Assembly (NCBI RefSeq): GCF_025833875.1
Contig: NZ_JAOYOD010000001.1
Location: 1,922,001-1,986,000, forward strand
Length of the DNA: 64,000 nt
From: Reichenbachiella ulvae
GTDB lineage: Bacteria; Bacteroidota; Bacteroidia; Cytophagales; Cyclobacteriaceae
Reading direction: 5' to 3'
The notes beneath the pieces are model-generated. The model was not told the origin of the DNA. It was given only the letters and a program-made list of their open reading frames with translations, and ran no database searches. This document shows positions 48,201 through 58,033 of this stretch, piece after piece (within the stretch, counting starts at the first letter, position 1; every line of letters begins with the position of its first letter). A program made the position numbers and the translations under genes.

Positions 48201-50825
48201 TTCGAATTCGAAACGTTTCTTTCTTAAACTCAAATACAATGAATCCGTACCCACATTAGAAATTTCAAAGGCCTGTTCGGAACTATCATTCACCACCAGG
48301 TGCTCTTTCAACTCCCTAACATTGATAGAAATTGAAGCCGCTGAGCTTTTGCCAGTTCCTATGGCAGTAAAACTCATCTCTGTTGACTCGAGTGCATTAC
48401 TGTAAGCTACTATTTGTGCAGTATCTGTCTCGACCCTTGTTGGTCGATAGAGGACTCTAACATTCCCAGAAGTCGAATTGTGATAAATCCAATCTTGAAC
48501 TGGAACAAATCTTTCAGAAATGGCTCCACTTAACTGTTGCTCAGTATATACCTCCAAATACATTTCTTCCTGAGCAAAACCCCAGTCGATCGAAAGCCCC
48601 CATTCAATAGTCGTATTAATACTGATCACAGAATCATTAGGCGTATAAAAATTGATATCCTGGACGACCTTGGTCCCATCTTGATTCCTTGTTACCAGTT
48701 TGATTTCTAAAGGATCAACAATACCAGTAATTTCTCCATTTAGGTAACGCGTAATATTTTCATATTCCAGATTGGCCTGGACACCATCTTCATCAATCAG
48801 CACCTGATATCGAGGCATCATCACCGCAAACTGATCACTGGAACTTTTGATCGAATCGATTTTCAGCACACCTACATTATCATTCCTGTAGAAGTTTCTT
48901 GCAAAATCATATTGATCGATATAAGTAGTATCCATTAATAGGGTATCCTTTTCCGCTGCAATATTCGCAGGCCCCTCAACCCATGAATGAATAAACACCT
49001 GACTAGTAGGATTAATCGTATCATTACTAGCGACCAACAATTGATCCATGTGATAACCACCCAGATCGTCTAGTGGATGGTAAAGAAATGGAACCTCCAA
49101 TGAATCTCCCGCTGCAATACTTCCTGAACTGAATGCTGGTAAAATCCTGAGTTCAGGATGCAAGATCTCTACTGCCAATCCATCTGTGATGTATTCTGTA
49201 TTGAAAGCCACCTGCAGTCCTTTGCTGCCAGTCAAATCTTCTATTCCCAGGGTAGCATCATTAATCTTACCAGTCATCTCCTTATAGTAGAAAAAGATAT
49301 CCCCAGATGAGAGAATTTTAATTTGGAAGGTAAACACACCGCTTTCTTCATAATCCGGTACCTCGCTGTATTGAACAATCAGCTGATCATCATTCAACAC
49401 ATAATGAATTTGTCCACCAAGACCCGGGTTCAGGTCTTTCCAAAACGCAGCAATAATTCCATTAGGTGCCGAACCCGAAGGCAACTGAGTATTGATCGGG
49501 TTACCCGCTTTTTCGTCAAAGGAGAGCAAACCATTGGCGCTAATGTAGACTTCCTTCTTCATGATTCCATAGATAGGAAACTCGAAAGGCAGCTCTATTC
49601 GATGCATTCCATCGTCTGCCAATGTCAGCGATTCTCCCGCCGTGGATATATCGTTCCATATATAGGACGGACCTTCCTCTTCCTCACTGTCAACGAAAAT
49701 ATAACCATAACTATCCTCTCCAATACCGTCGAGAGCTGGCCCACCGATTCGGTTATCAGTTTCCAACTTTGATGGAACTTGTTCATTATCCATTCGAACC
49801 ACCGGAGCGATAGGTTCAGACAATCCTTGCAAATGGAATGCACTGAATTCGAAATCCAAATCTGCCTCACTATCATTATGCAACATAAAAATCCCATTGG
49901 TTTCCCCTTGATATGCTACCTCTACATCAACTAATTCTGGGGTAATCCTTATAATTCCAGGCGACTTAATTTCTGCTCTTAAAACTACCTCGATGGCTTC
50001 CTGCTCATCTGTAAGATTATGAATGAGGACTTTCTCGTGCAGCTCTCCAACTTCCTTTACCATCAGACTTAACTGATGGAGCCTGGTACTGTTACTTCCT
50101 ATCAAAAGGGTGTCATACAAGCCATCCATAATCACACCTAGCGTATCTCCAGTGATGACATATTGGGCAGAACCATTCCCTTGATTTAAAAGGTTAAACG
50201 ATTTGGCCAGCTCACTTCCTACAGTGATCTCGCCAAAATCCAATGTATCTGCTGCTATCAAATCCGATGTAGCATCTACAAAAATTTCTAAGAATGTATC
50301 GGGAAAAGCTTGTCTACTGTCTCCACCAAAAGCTGTAATACGGGCCGTCTGCCAGCCTTCTTCCTCCAGGACGGTAGAATAATCGACCGTTATGGTATGA
50401 GGACTGCCTGGTTCCAATAAATCACTTTCATATGATGATAAAGTAACCCAGTCGACTTCAGTCCCTTTGAGCCCCCCCGCCACATAGTTCAGCGCATTGC
50501 TGATAATGTTCATACCATCCGTACTGCTGTCCCACAAGCCCCACGAATAATCACTTGAAACTGGGTTGAAACCTAACTGGACCAATTTAAAATTATCAGT
50601 TTCCTTCACCATAATTAAAGGAGAACCATCAGACCAGGATGCCACCAATTCTACTCCTTCCTGAAGATCATCGGCAGTAGCATCTGTTCTGTACGAGTAA
50701 TAACCTCCACTAAAAGTGTTGACTCCATTCATGAGTGGGTGAGCAGGTAAATGCACTTCTCCGAGCCCTATTTCATCATATGGCATAATCATATTGATAT
50801 CCGAATTGTTAAATACGGAATACAT
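45222..50825 (-). CDS. C-terminal part of the interrupted giant subtilase: repeat domains and T9SS sorting tail
   Basis: An open frame of 1,867 codons from ATG 50825. It has no signal peptide and opens inside a flavodoxin- or glutamine-amidotransferase-like domain (MYSVFNNSDINMIMPYDEIG). The rest consists of Ig-like and choice-of-anchor-type domains. Then come two copies of a roughly 180-residue cadherin-like unit, with LAIEEDTLRYDLSTFFSD near 46500 and LAIEEDTLRLDLTSFFSD near 45970. The last about 75 residues are a type A T9SS sorting domain (LLKLYPNPAIDFFTVNFPIE to QERIMIK). It is in the same frame as the upstream subtilase, seven codons after a TAA, so it is best read as its C-terminal half. 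Translated alone, it would have a secretion tail but no signal peptide. Confidence 0.85.
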   Translation of the reverse strand: MYSVFNNSDINMIMPYDEIGLGEVHLPAHPLMNGVNTFSGGYYSYRTDATADDLQEGVELVASWSDGSPLIMVKETDNFKLVQLGFNPVSSDYSWGLWDSSTDGMNIISNALNYVAGGLKGTEVDWVTLSSYESDLLEPGSPHTITVDYSTVLEEEGWQTARITAFGGDSRQAFPDTFLEIFVDATSDLIAADTLDFGEITVGSELAKSFNLLNQGNGSAQYVITGDTLGVIMDGLYDTLLIGSNSTRLHQLSLMVKEVGELHEKVLIHNLTDEQEAIEVVLRAEIKSPGIIRITPELVDVEVAYQGETNGIFMLHNDSEADLDFEFSAFHLQGLSEPIAPVVRMDNEQVPSKLETDNRIGGPALDGIGEDSYGYIFVDSEEEEGPSYIWNDISTAGESLTLADDGMHRIELPFEFPIYGIMKKEVYISANGLLSFDEKAGNPINTQLPSGSAPNGIIAAFWKDLNPGLGGQIHYVLNDDQLIVQYSEVPDYEESGVFTFQIKILSSGDIFFYYKEMTGKINDATLGIEDLTGSKGLQVAFNTEYITDGLAVEILHPELRILPAFSSGSIAAGDSLEVPFLYHPLDDLGGYHMDQLLVASNDTINPTSQVFIHSWVEGPANIAAEKDTLLMDTTYIDQYDFARNFYRNDNVGVLKIDSIKSSSDQFAVMMPRYQVLIDEDGVQANLEYENITRYLNGEITGIVDPLEIKLVTRNQDGTKVVQDINFYTPNDSVISINTTIEWGLSIDWGFAQEEMYLEVYTEQQLSGAISERFVPVQDWIYHNSTSGNVRVLYRPTRVETDTAQIVAYSNALESTEMSFTAIGTGKSSAASISINVRELKEHLVVNDSSEQAFEISNVGTDSLYLSLRKKRFEFESNYQPIVVEEFDETVLTTNDGSMKWRAPQDETLENSHSDNSARILEEPLYDGVFYGTLSAGFDTYLGYGELGSPEELSIEKSIWSGPFYLGAEYLYGSSTELLLLGSGGELFLYDFNDQTSLRIATLEGDSDWTGLATDPKTGELYGVTLTSLFKIDQYSFETDHIGLIGFDWVIGLAINNESEIYAYTLDNEFLSIDVSTGAGTYIGDIGFNANYGQDMAYDLSNDAIFMASYSSSYGGQLRIVNEETGATEVIGQLATNMPNDQVSSIAFPMVGNSYGLSLNVRDTVLAPGQSLEVIAGFNSKGLMNGTYRSEVTITSNDYSHPQVEIPVELLVSGNDPAVGDYDKIINFGMTTLYDTLSAEWTVWNDGMEVLILNLEELGNGFVLQDSTQDSVRIDVGSSKRIGFYFIPEEADTYEFKSKWRTNDPNNELIAVTLSGAGQRSETHLEMDQMQLVFEGVRGVTIDQAINFYSMGSDTVVYDFRLGDETVSWISLERDSTSLAPDSTRQSVIQVNTTDLEVGTYESYLVLTSNDPYYDSLTLPVTLEVFNQDLIVEQAFELQVLAIEEDTLRYDLSTFFSDPDLDELSYVVSTANGLAGFELLESNLAIWGETAGEDQVVVRATDGNGSEAEVQIPLLLNDRPIVTTALENQIVTLGHDFVTAFEIMDHFEDVDALSVDIEATEMAAIQVSDDLMVSIKGLQAGQVELMVTVSDGNHEVSQVLNLTINSPVVVDRSFEQQLLAIEEDTLRLDLTSFFSDADADDLSYEVTQLNEHSGFEVEGTQLIIWGESTGESQVMVHASDGKGGTGEVAIPLMMNHRPVVSNPFASYYLTIGDSFQPSLMLGDYFEDVDGQDLTVAIDSSDFVHFVISENMQLLIKGLQVGNDTVTVTVSDGYHEVNQSLILVINEELLKLYPNPAIDFFTVNFPIEIDDQLEFRLIDMGGVIVKSWDVNPTDENSVKLGVLGVESGLYFLEIFQGEERLSQERIMIK

Positions 50826-50846
50826 AGGATCGCTAACCCATCGTCC

Positions 50847-50849
50847 TTA
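50847..50849 (-). other. In-frame TAA stop interrupting the giant subtilase frame
   Basis: The reading frame ALEEPLENGL ends in TAA, and the next seven sense codons (GRWVSDP) run without frameshift into ATG 50825. A single change from CAA, GAA or AAA would rejoin the two frames into about 3,655 codons. Confidence 0.9.
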
Positions 50850-53800
50850 CAAACCATTTTCTAAAGGCTCCTCTAAGGCCATGACCACACCGCCACCTGC
50901 ATCAGCATAATCTGCCAATAAATCTCCATACTCCTCAGGAAGCCCGTGACTTCTATCCCAACTAAAGAACAGAATCGCATCAAAATACTTGAGACCATTT
51001 AAGTCCATATCTATGGTATATCTGGTATCAACGTAGACGATGTAATTAAACTGTTCAGTATCCTCTAAATCCTCGGCAACCTCTAGCAGGACATTAGAAT
51101 TGTATCCAGTACCTAACACCAAGACATTTTTACCGCCTACAGATTGGATACCACCTGCGACTTCTTCTGGCTGTAAAATATGAGAAGCTAAAGTTTTGCC
51201 TGATGGCAAGGTCACTTGCTCCACTAATATTTCCTTATCGTAAACACCACTCATTGTTCGCTGTCTTTCGATCAACGAATCAATTGCACCATAGGTAACG
51301 GCTTCTTCTACCACCAAGCGATAAGAGGTAGGTTCTGTTCCCTTATTTACTATTTCAAAATCTAATGAACCAGATTCTCCCAAAGCCAAAGTATCATACA
51401 TTTGGTAAGGGTTATAGCTGATAATAGCTGAAGGTAGCCCAGCTCCTGAAACAGGAATTTCTTTTTCCGGGTGTAGCTTATCATTGGAAGACATCAAGAT
51501 TGTTTCCTTAAAATCTCCTACAGCATCAGGTCTAAATGTGATCGGAATATATCCATAAGCACCAGGAGCAATCGTATCAGGAAAATTGTATACCTGAAAC
51601 AATTCGGGATTGGAGCTGGTATGTGAGAACACGATCAGTGTATCGCTACCTTCATTTCTATATTCTAGAGTTTTAAATCTTTCTGTCCCTACCATATGGT
51701 CTCCAAACTTCAACGTATCAACAAAAGTCCTTAATACCGGAGACGGCAACACCTCCAATTCAGTAGGAATGGCAATGGAGGGGTTTTCTGGATCATTACT
51801 GACAATCTCCACATCGTAATTATAGAAACCTGTATCCAATTGATTTCCATCAAAATAAATCTGGACTTCCATTGTTTCGTTGGCTGGCACTTCCAATGAC
51901 TCTATTTCTGCCACATCCAAAAACGCCTGCATAATATCCAACATTTGAGCATTATCAATGTACGCTCCAGATTGCCCTGCAAAGAGCAAGTAGTAAAGTT
52001 GGTCTATTTCCTCAAGGTTATTTACCTCATGATAATCACTGTTGGTATCAGCATAAAATGAATGATTGACCTGACCATTGTTTTTAACAATAATCAAATG
52101 GTTAACCGACGGATCACCTGCATTGTAGACACGTTTGACAAACCCAAGATATTCATCACCTCCGATTCGAATAGACAACTCGGTTCCATCCACAGAGCCG
52201 GATCCATCAGCCCCCAGTCCTCCTGTAATGTAAAAACTGGAAACTTGAGAAACATCTGCAGCCATCACGAACAGGCCTGGGTATTTCGCAGTAAAATATT
52301 CAGCATCTCTTAAATAATAAGAAGTAGATAAGCTACCTCCTGTATAATTGATAGAACCTCCAAGATCTGTGTTCAATCGGTTACCACTATCATACATATC
52401 GTTTCCTCCATCAGAGATACGGTAACCTGTTTCTCCATCATAAAAATCATAGCGATTGGGAATTAGGGAATTGATTGATGAATAGTTAATGTTCAGGTTT
52501 TCCAGAAGTTCGCTTAAAACAGGTAGTTCCGTATTCTCGATAGATAATTCTGATTCATAGGCTTCAGATTGGTAAATTAACTCTCCAGTCATATGTAGAT
52601 CAACTGTATCCGACTTATCTACCCTGGGAAACAAGTTTGTAAAGACTTTTGACTGCCCAAGCACATGTGTGTCTGGGTTAGGGTCATTCAAAATATCATA
52701 ATACAACGGCCCTAAGCCTGAATTTGTAATTGTGACATCCACTGAATCCAATTCATGTTCATAGATACTCATGCTAATAGATTCTGTATCAATAGAAATA
52801 GAAGGTGGATACTGAACTTTTACGGATGCAACCACTTCTATTAATGGAATCGGCTCATATGAGGTAATGGAAAAAGTAGCCTGGAACTCAGCTGGTTCTG
52901 ACAACTCCATAGAATAAGGCACTTTCAACTCTGAAAAAGACTCAACTATCTGAGCATGTTCACCAATGACTATTCGAGCATCATCAACAGTTACAGGGTT
53001 TGCTAATGCGGCTGCAGTAAAGCTATTGTTGTAAATAACCAAGGTGTCTAAATATTGATAACCGGTAGAAGTATTGATACTAGAATTGAACTGGGTAACC
53101 GACAAATCAATCTCGTCCTGCACATGTGCATTAACCGTAATGAGCCTTTCTGGCTCATCAATATCATTGCTTACAATATTCCATTGGTCTTGATAGGTAA
53201 GCCCTCTATCATGATCATACAGATCATACCAAAATGTCAATTCAACTGACTCACCACCCATGAGTGTTCTTTGATAGGTATCGGTAGTGGTAAAATCTCG
53301 ATAAATATCAAAATAAACCAGTTTACCAGCCTCCTCATGATATGACCATCCTCCTGAACCATCAAAAGCCAATCCCATGAATTGATCCACATCAAATCCT
53401 GCCAGGTAGGAATATCTATCAAGATAACCATATGAACTATTTCTAACAGAGACTAAATAAGATGAAGTAAGACACACAATCCTACCGGCAACTGCTATGA
53501 GACTTCTAGAATTTCTTGCATAGGAACTATAGCTTCTTGATAGTTCCTCTCCACTCTCCTTGTCTATTAAAATGATATCACCATAAGATGTCCCCCATAT
53601 TCCTCTATGATCAACGGCAATACCGTCACCCATAAAAGCTGTCAAATTCTCGAAAACTGTGATACTGGTATCACTGAGACTATACTTGAAAATTTGATTA
53701 TTGGAGTTATCGTGTTCGTATATATACTCACCGTCACTCGTTATAGAGCGAGGACTAGTAGCTTCGGATATCAAAGTATCTAAAACTAATTCATTTTCCA

Positions 53801-56189
53801 GATCAAACTGAAATATGAATCCTGATTCATCCTGGAGCATCCAGAGGTAATTTCCATCCCATGCCAGATCTAAAATATTGTCTACAGGTAGATCCAAGCT
53901 TTTCCTATACCTTCCCAGATAATCAACTTCCCCGTCTTGTTGACTGTCAGGATTGTAAAATTCGTTAGGGTATCTCTCCAAAGAATAAATGAGGTCGTCC
54001 TCTCCTTCATTGGTTAAAGTAACATTAATGACACCACTTCCTAGGTTGTCCAAACCTAAATTCACTGTATCTTGACTTAATACCAATGAAGGTGGAGTTG
54101 TAGATTTACTAAACCCAGTTAAAACCACAGTATGCCCAGCCAAATCACCTTCCTGATCTGTCTGGAAAACCAAAGAATCTATTTTCTGACCACTTGTTTC
54201 TGGAATAAATGAAACGGGCATTGCCACTTGTGACTCAGGTGCTATTGTTATGGGTTCAAAATCAATTCCAAAATATGAATTGGTTATTGATACTGACTCT
54301 AAGGTGATGTAGTCAGTACCAGAATTAGAGATGGTGACATCCTGAAAAACCACTTGACCGGGGTATACATCGGGAAACTGCAGGGTATCAGTACTGACTA
54401 ATTCAGGTTCACCTAGAGTGTATACAAAAACAGGCAAACGGTTCGTTACAAGCCCCGAAATCGATGGATGAGTAAATCTAATCTCAGTCTGATGAGCGCC
54501 CATCTCCGTATCTGCCAAAATTTTAATAGGCAATTTGGCAGTACTACCCGAGGAAATGGTTAGAGCCCCAGACTCAATCTGAATCCACTCCACTTCAGGT
54601 TCAAGGATATTAAGCGTAACTTCAAATTCAGAAGTATTCGTAATTGTTATGGTTTCGGATCTAAGCTCACCCGCTTGAATTTCCATTTCAAATGCCATAG
54701 GTTCAAACAATATATCGCCACTAGATCCAGCACCAGCCCCTACCATTTCGAGTGCAGCAGCAGCATTAACCCTACCACTTCCCATTTGTCCCGCATATGC
54801 AGGATTCAATTCATCTATTGGATCTGTAGAACTGATTAGAGCTTCGCTCAATTGTTGCCTGGTCAAGCCTGTACCGTAGGCCTTAGATACTATTAAACCA
54901 GCCACCCCAGTTACATGCGGACATGCCATCGATGTACCCTGAAAAAAACCATAACTATTGCCCGGTAAAGTACTCAAGACTCCTTGTCCATAATAATTAG
55001 TCTCTCCACCCGGTGCACTAATATCGACCCATTGGCCATAATTGGAGTACCAGGCCAGTTGATCCACATGATTAGTGGCTGACACCATAATAACCCCATC
55101 TATATCGGAGCGATAATCAGGATAAGAACTCGATGAATTACCTGAAGACATAACAACCAGCCCTCCATTCAATGCAGGGCTTTTGGCTTCTGCTACAAAA
55201 TATTGAATGGCATCATAGATGGACTGATTGAAACTACCACCACCCCAACTATTGGAAGAAATAACAGCTCCCATATCTGCTGCATAAACGAAGGACGGGG
55301 CTGGATTATAGATGGAATTAGAACCATAGTCATCTCCCAACCTCATCATCATGATTCTCACGCCATCATTTGAGCCTGTACCGCCCGCGACACCAGATAC
55401 GCCGACTCCATTATTGTTCTGAGCAGCAATCGTACCTGAAGTATGTGTGCCATGACCATGATAGTCATAGACACTAGAAGGATCTCCTCCTACCACCTCA
55501 GCTGCAAAATTGTAACCGTAATAATCATCGACGAATCCATTGTTATCGTTATCGAGGTTATCGTTAGGGATTTCACCTTCATTGGTCCACAGCATATTGG
55601 CTAGATCAGGATGATAGATATCAATACCTGAATCGTGAACAGAAACTACAACTCTATTGTCGCCTGTTTCTACTTGCCATGCCTCTGACAAAGAAATATC
55701 TGCTCCGCTAAGACCTCCCGTTTGCCCAGTATTTTCATAGTGCCATTGTTCAACAAATCTAGGGTCATTGACCGTTTGCATTTCCCCATCTGCACCACTA
55801 TTGTATACAGTGACAGGCTCAGCCATAGAAACAACATCTAACTGACCGTAAGCCTTCAATAGATTTTCAACACTTATGTTTTCTCCAACCGTGATATCAT
55901 ACCAAAGATGCAAACCATATTTACGATGCTTATCTTCAAACTTGCCTGCATATGGAAATACACGTCGAATCTGTTGTGCAGAATAGCGATTGTTGATTCG
56001 ATCCAGTTGTGAGTTACCCAACGAAAGTGAAGCCTGACTGGTGGTAAGGTTCTGATTTGAAGCTAAATTCAAACCATGGTTTTCTAAGAATTTGACTCGA
56101 ACGGTTCTCTCTACAAATTCTACGGATTGGTTTTGGGCATGCGCAGCTATACCCATGGTCATTAGGATGACCACAATAAAATTTCTCAT
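50847..56189 (-). CDS. N-terminal part of the interrupted giant subtilase: signal peptide and S8 protease
   Basis: 1,780 codons from ATG 56189 to the TAA at 50847. A signal peptide (MRNFIVVILMTMGIAAHAQ) precedes an N-terminal propeptide-like region and a subtilisin (S8) catalytic domain. Catalytic residues are Asp186 in VHDSGID, His246 in HGHGTHTSG and Ser420 in GTSMACPHVTG, with the oxyanion Asn351 in SSGNSS. Ig-like domains follow, then the frame stops inside a domain (DYADAGGGVVMALEE). The stop leaves no T9SS sorting tail, while the following open frame has one. Family members are exported and degrade protein. Either a recent pseudogene, a read-through product, or a sequence error. Confidence 0.88.
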   Translation of the reverse strand: MRNFIVVILMTMGIAAHAQNQSVEFVERTVRVKFLENHGLNLASNQNLTTSQASLSLGNSQLDRINNRYSAQQIRRVFPYAGKFEDKHRKYGLHLWYDITVGENISVENLLKAYGQLDVVSMAEPVTVYNSGADGEMQTVNDPRFVEQWHYENTGQTGGLSGADISLSEAWQVETGDNRVVVSVHDSGIDIYHPDLANMLWTNEGEIPNDNLDNDNNGFVDDYYGYNFAAEVVGGDPSSVYDYHGHGTHTSGTIAAQNNNGVGVSGVAGGTGSNDGVRIMMMRLGDDYGSNSIYNPAPSFVYAADMGAVISSNSWGGGSFNQSIYDAIQYFVAEAKSPALNGGLVVMSSGNSSSSYPDYRSDIDGVIMVSATNHVDQLAWYSNYGQWVDISAPGGETNYYGQGVLSTLPGNSYGFFQGTSMACPHVTGVAGLIVSKAYGTGLTRQQLSEALISSTDPIDELNPAYAGQMGSGRVNAAAALEMVGAGAGSSGDILFEPMAFEMEIQAGELRSETITITNTSEFEVTLNILEPEVEWIQIESGALTISSGSTAKLPIKILADTEMGAHQTEIRFTHPSISGLVTNRLPVFVYTLGEPELVSTDTLQFPDVYPGQVVFQDVTISNSGTDYITLESVSITNSYFGIDFEPITIAPESQVAMPVSFIPETSGQKIDSLVFQTDQEGDLAGHTVVLTGFSKSTTPPSLVLSQDTVNLGLDNLGSGVINVTLTNEGEDDLIYSLERYPNEFYNPDSQQDGEVDYLGRYRKSLDLPVDNILDLAWDGNYLWMLQDESGFIFQFDLENELVLDTLISEATSPRSITSDGEYIYEHDNSNNQIFKYSLSDTSITVFENLTAFMGDGIAVDHRGIWGTSYGDIILIDKESGEELSRSYSSYARNSRSLIAVAGRIVCLTSSYLVSVRNSSYGYLDRYSYLAGFDVDQFMGLAFDGSGGWSYHEEAGKLVYFDIYRDFTTTDTYQRTLMGGESVELTFWYDLYDHDRGLTYQDQWNIVSNDIDEPERLITVNAHVQDEIDLSVTQFNSSINTSTGYQYLDTLVIYNNSFTAAALANPVTVDDARIVIGEHAQIVESFSELKVPYSMELSEPAEFQATFSITSYEPIPLIEVVASVKVQYPPSISIDTESISMSIYEHELDSVDVTITNSGLGPLYYDILNDPNPDTHVLGQSKVFTNLFPRVDKSDTVDLHMTGELIYQSEAYESELSIENTELPVLSELLENLNINYSSINSLIPNRYDFYDGETGYRISDGGNDMYDSGNRLNTDLGGSINYTGGSLSTSYYLRDAEYFTAKYPGLFVMAADVSQVSSFYITGGLGADGSGSVDGTELSIRIGGDEYLGFVKRVYNAGDPSVNHLIIVKNNGQVNHSFYADTNSDYHEVNNLEEIDQLYYLLFAGQSGAYIDNAQMLDIMQAFLDVAEIESLEVPANETMEVQIYFDGNQLDTGFYNYDVEIVSNDPENPSIAIPTELEVLPSPVLRTFVDTLKFGDHMVGTERFKTLEYRNEGSDTLIVFSHTSSNPELFQVYNFPDTIAPGAYGYIPITFRPDAVGDFKETILMSSNDKLHPEKEIPVSGAGLPSAIISYNPYQMYDTLALGESGSLDFEIVNKGTEPTSYRLVVEEAVTYGAIDSLIERQRTMSGVYDKEILVEQVTLPSGKTLASHILQPEEVAGGIQSVGGKNVLVLGTGYNSNVLLEVAEDLEDTEQFNYIVYVDTRYTIDMDLNGLKYFDAILFFSWDRSHGLPEEYGDLLADYADAGGGVVMALEEPLENGL

Positions 56190-56735
56190 TAGTTGATTGT
56201 CAAAAGATTACTACTCTTTTATCCTTTTCTCGAATTGCTGCATGCGAAATTGTCAAAATACGACCAATTTTTGATATTAATTGAGACAAAGCTTTTATAG
56301 AGCAGAGCCACCCACCCATTTCAGCAGACAAACTCTACACCTAAACCACTCATAAACAACTGATTAAAACACGGATTATGACATGTCAAAAAATACAGAT
56401 GATAAAATCCAAATTTCACAATTTTGCACTTTATTAATTTGTGATAGTACAATCCCGACCCCTTGTTCCGATTCTTCAAATTGTAGCTTTGATTCCAACT
56501 TCCAACCCATGAACTGCTATCTGATAGAACCCCACAAGGTATCAAAGGTATATTTGAACCAACCTACCATTTCTATGTACCTACATGGCGCAATTAAACA
56601 GCTTTATCAAACACTATTTATACTCTTCACTTCACCGAAAAAAAATTTAAGCTCACCGATTTTCACTTTAAATCTGTCCTACCCTGCTCTTAGTTTGCAT
56701 CGTAATCAAATTCAAAAAAGATAAAATTACACATC
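56190..56735. other. Intergenic region with the shared promoter block
   Basis: A 546-bp region between the divergent starts of the subtilase (56189) and the first small secreted protein (56736). The last 90 bp are the conserved promoter block described separately. The rest holds no open frame with coding features and no clear hairpin. Confidence 0.65.
56646..56735 (+). promoter_or_regulatory. Conserved upstream block, first small secreted protein
   Basis: A 26-bp block at 56646-56671 (beginning TTTAAGCTCACCGA, ending CACTTTAA) is identical to that at 58381-58406. Then an unrelated 18-bp spacer leads to TTAGTTTG (56690-56697), one base off the TAnnTTTG consensus, and a conserved leader (GCATCGTAATCAA, then TAAAATTACACATC) up to the ATG. 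Confidence 0.75.
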
Positions 56736-57077
56736 ATGAAAACGACACTAAAAACAATCGCTTTATCTCTACTAGTTGCCATCTCTACTTCTGCTTTCGC
56801 TGCGGACAACGCTGAAAAAGTAGTTAGCTCAGAACTAAACGTACAGATCAGACAAGCAGCAGAATCTAAAGTAGTCGTGAGGTTCTCTAAACTAGAAGGA
56901 GAAGCTGTTAAAGTAAAAATTTATGATGCTTACGGTACTTTGATCTACTCTGACAAAGACGTAGCTAATACTGAATATGCTAAAGCTTTCGATCTTTCTG
57001 CTTACCCAGCAGGTAAATACGCTTATGTAGTTTCTAACGAAGTTTACAGCGTGAAGAAAATCGTCGAATTGAAATAA
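56736..57077 (+). CDS. Small secreted protein resembling a free T9SS-tail fold, copy 1
   Basis: 113 residues with a signal peptide (MKTTLKTIALSLLVAISTSA to FAAD). The mature about 90 residues (VVVRFSKLEGEAVKVKIYDA, GTLIYSD, FDLSAYPAGKYAYVVSNEVY, VKKIVELK) resemble the beta-sandwich of type A sorting domains and related secreted modules, but stand alone. Nearly identical to the copy at 58472 in length and sequence. It is followed by a strong terminator, so it is a single-gene transcript. Function not recognised; with no other domain, a cargo role is unlikely. Confidence 0.85.
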   Translation: MKTTLKTIALSLLVAISTSAFAADNAEKVVSSELNVQIRQAAESKVVVRFSKLEGEAVKVKIYDAYGTLIYSDKDVANTEYAKAFDLSAYPAGKYAYVVSNEVYSVKKIVELK

Positions 57078-57101
57078 GAATTTAAGAGAAAACTACTAAA
57101 G

Positions 57102-57132
57102 AGCCTGATTCGAATGAATCAGGCTTTTTTTT
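57102..57132 (+). terminator. Terminator after copy 1
   Basis: A perfect 10-bp stem (57102-57111 with 57116-57125), loop GAAT, followed by eight T bases. The convergent esterase gene ends at 57149. Confidence 0.92.
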
Positions 57133-57148
57133 ACAACATGGGTAGCAT

Positions 57149-58033
57149 CTAATCCTCCTTTAGATACCCTGACTCCATCAACCACTCCTCACATATTTCG
57201 GTCCACAACTGTGTGGCTCCTGGATTATTTCGCAAGGCAATGTTATGTCCACCCGATTTAAAAATGTGAAGCGAGGCAGCTGTCTTATTAGATTTGAGGG
57301 CTTCATAGTAGAGGATACTATTCATTGGGGAAACCGACCGGTCATCATCTGCATGAAAAAGAATAGTAGGAGGTGTTTCTGAACTAACCATATTTTGCAC
57401 GGAATAAGCCTCTATTTTCTTGGTACTCGCGCCGACTCCCAAAAGGTTATCACGACTGCCCTCATGGGCATAGATACCAAGATCAATCACGGGTGACACT
57501 AGTATGCTAAAATCAGGTCTAGCATCTAAATTTTGACTATTAGACAAAACTGCAGACAGGTGCCCTCCAGCTGAGCAGCCCCAGACCCCTATACGATCCT
57601 GATCTATCGACCATTCTACAGAACGGTCTCGGATCATGCGCATGGCTTGTTCAGCATCTTGTATAGGCCCCAATTCTCTCTGCTCAAGATCTGGAGAAAG
57701 TGGGAGTCTATAAATCAAAACAAATGCATTGACTCCCATGGTATTGAACCACTTAGCGATTTGATCACCACTGATTTGGTAAGTAACATGATGATAACCT
57801 CCACCAGGAATAATCAATACAGCAGCACCAGTATTTTCCTGTTTGGATGAAAAAAAAGCTCGAAGTACAGGCTTCCCACTCTGAAGATATCGTTCATTCA
57901 CTATGCTATCCTTTAGCTCCATCCCTTTGCTATTGGGCATCTCCCCATCTTTCCAAAGGGGAATAACCTCCTGAGCTAAAGAAATTTGAGTACATAATAC
58001 CAATACTACCAACAACTCAATTCTTAATTTCAT
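57149..58033 (-). CDS. Secreted alpha/beta hydrolase (esterase/lipase-like)
   Basis: 294 residues with a signal peptide ending ISLAQ. The oxyanion motif PGGGYHHV, the nucleophile elbow GVWGCSAGGHLSAV with Ser in GCSAGG, the Asp in FHADDDRSV and the His in SGGHNIAL are all visible, so a complete catalytic triad. The pattern fits acetyl-xylan-esterase-like (BD-FAE) hydrolases acting on acetylated polysaccharide. It lies on the opposite strand between the two copies of the small secreted gene. Confidence 0.9.
   Translation of the reverse strand: MKLRIELLVVLVLCTQISLAQEVIPLWKDGEMPNSKGMELKDSIVNERYLQSGKPVLRAFFSSKQENTGAAVLIIPGGGYHHVTYQISGDQIAKWFNTMGVNAFVLIYRLPLSPDLEQRELGPIQDAEQAMRMIRDRSVEWSIDQDRIGVWGCSAGGHLSAVLSNSQNLDARPDFSILVSPVIDLGIYAHEGSRDNLLGVGASTKKIEAYSVQNMVSSETPPTILFHADDDRSVSPMNSILYYEALKSNKTAASLHIFKSGGHNIALRNNPGATQLWTEICEEWLMESGYLKED

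Noticed and set aside
49323..49772. 149-codon plus-strand frame inside the subtilase C-terminal part
   Set aside because: It is antisense to a well-supported reading frame and has no recognisable domain.
56383..56724. 113-codon plus-strand frame before the first small secreted protein
   Set aside because: It covers the conserved promoter block and lacks coding character or a signal peptide; the real gene starts at 56736.
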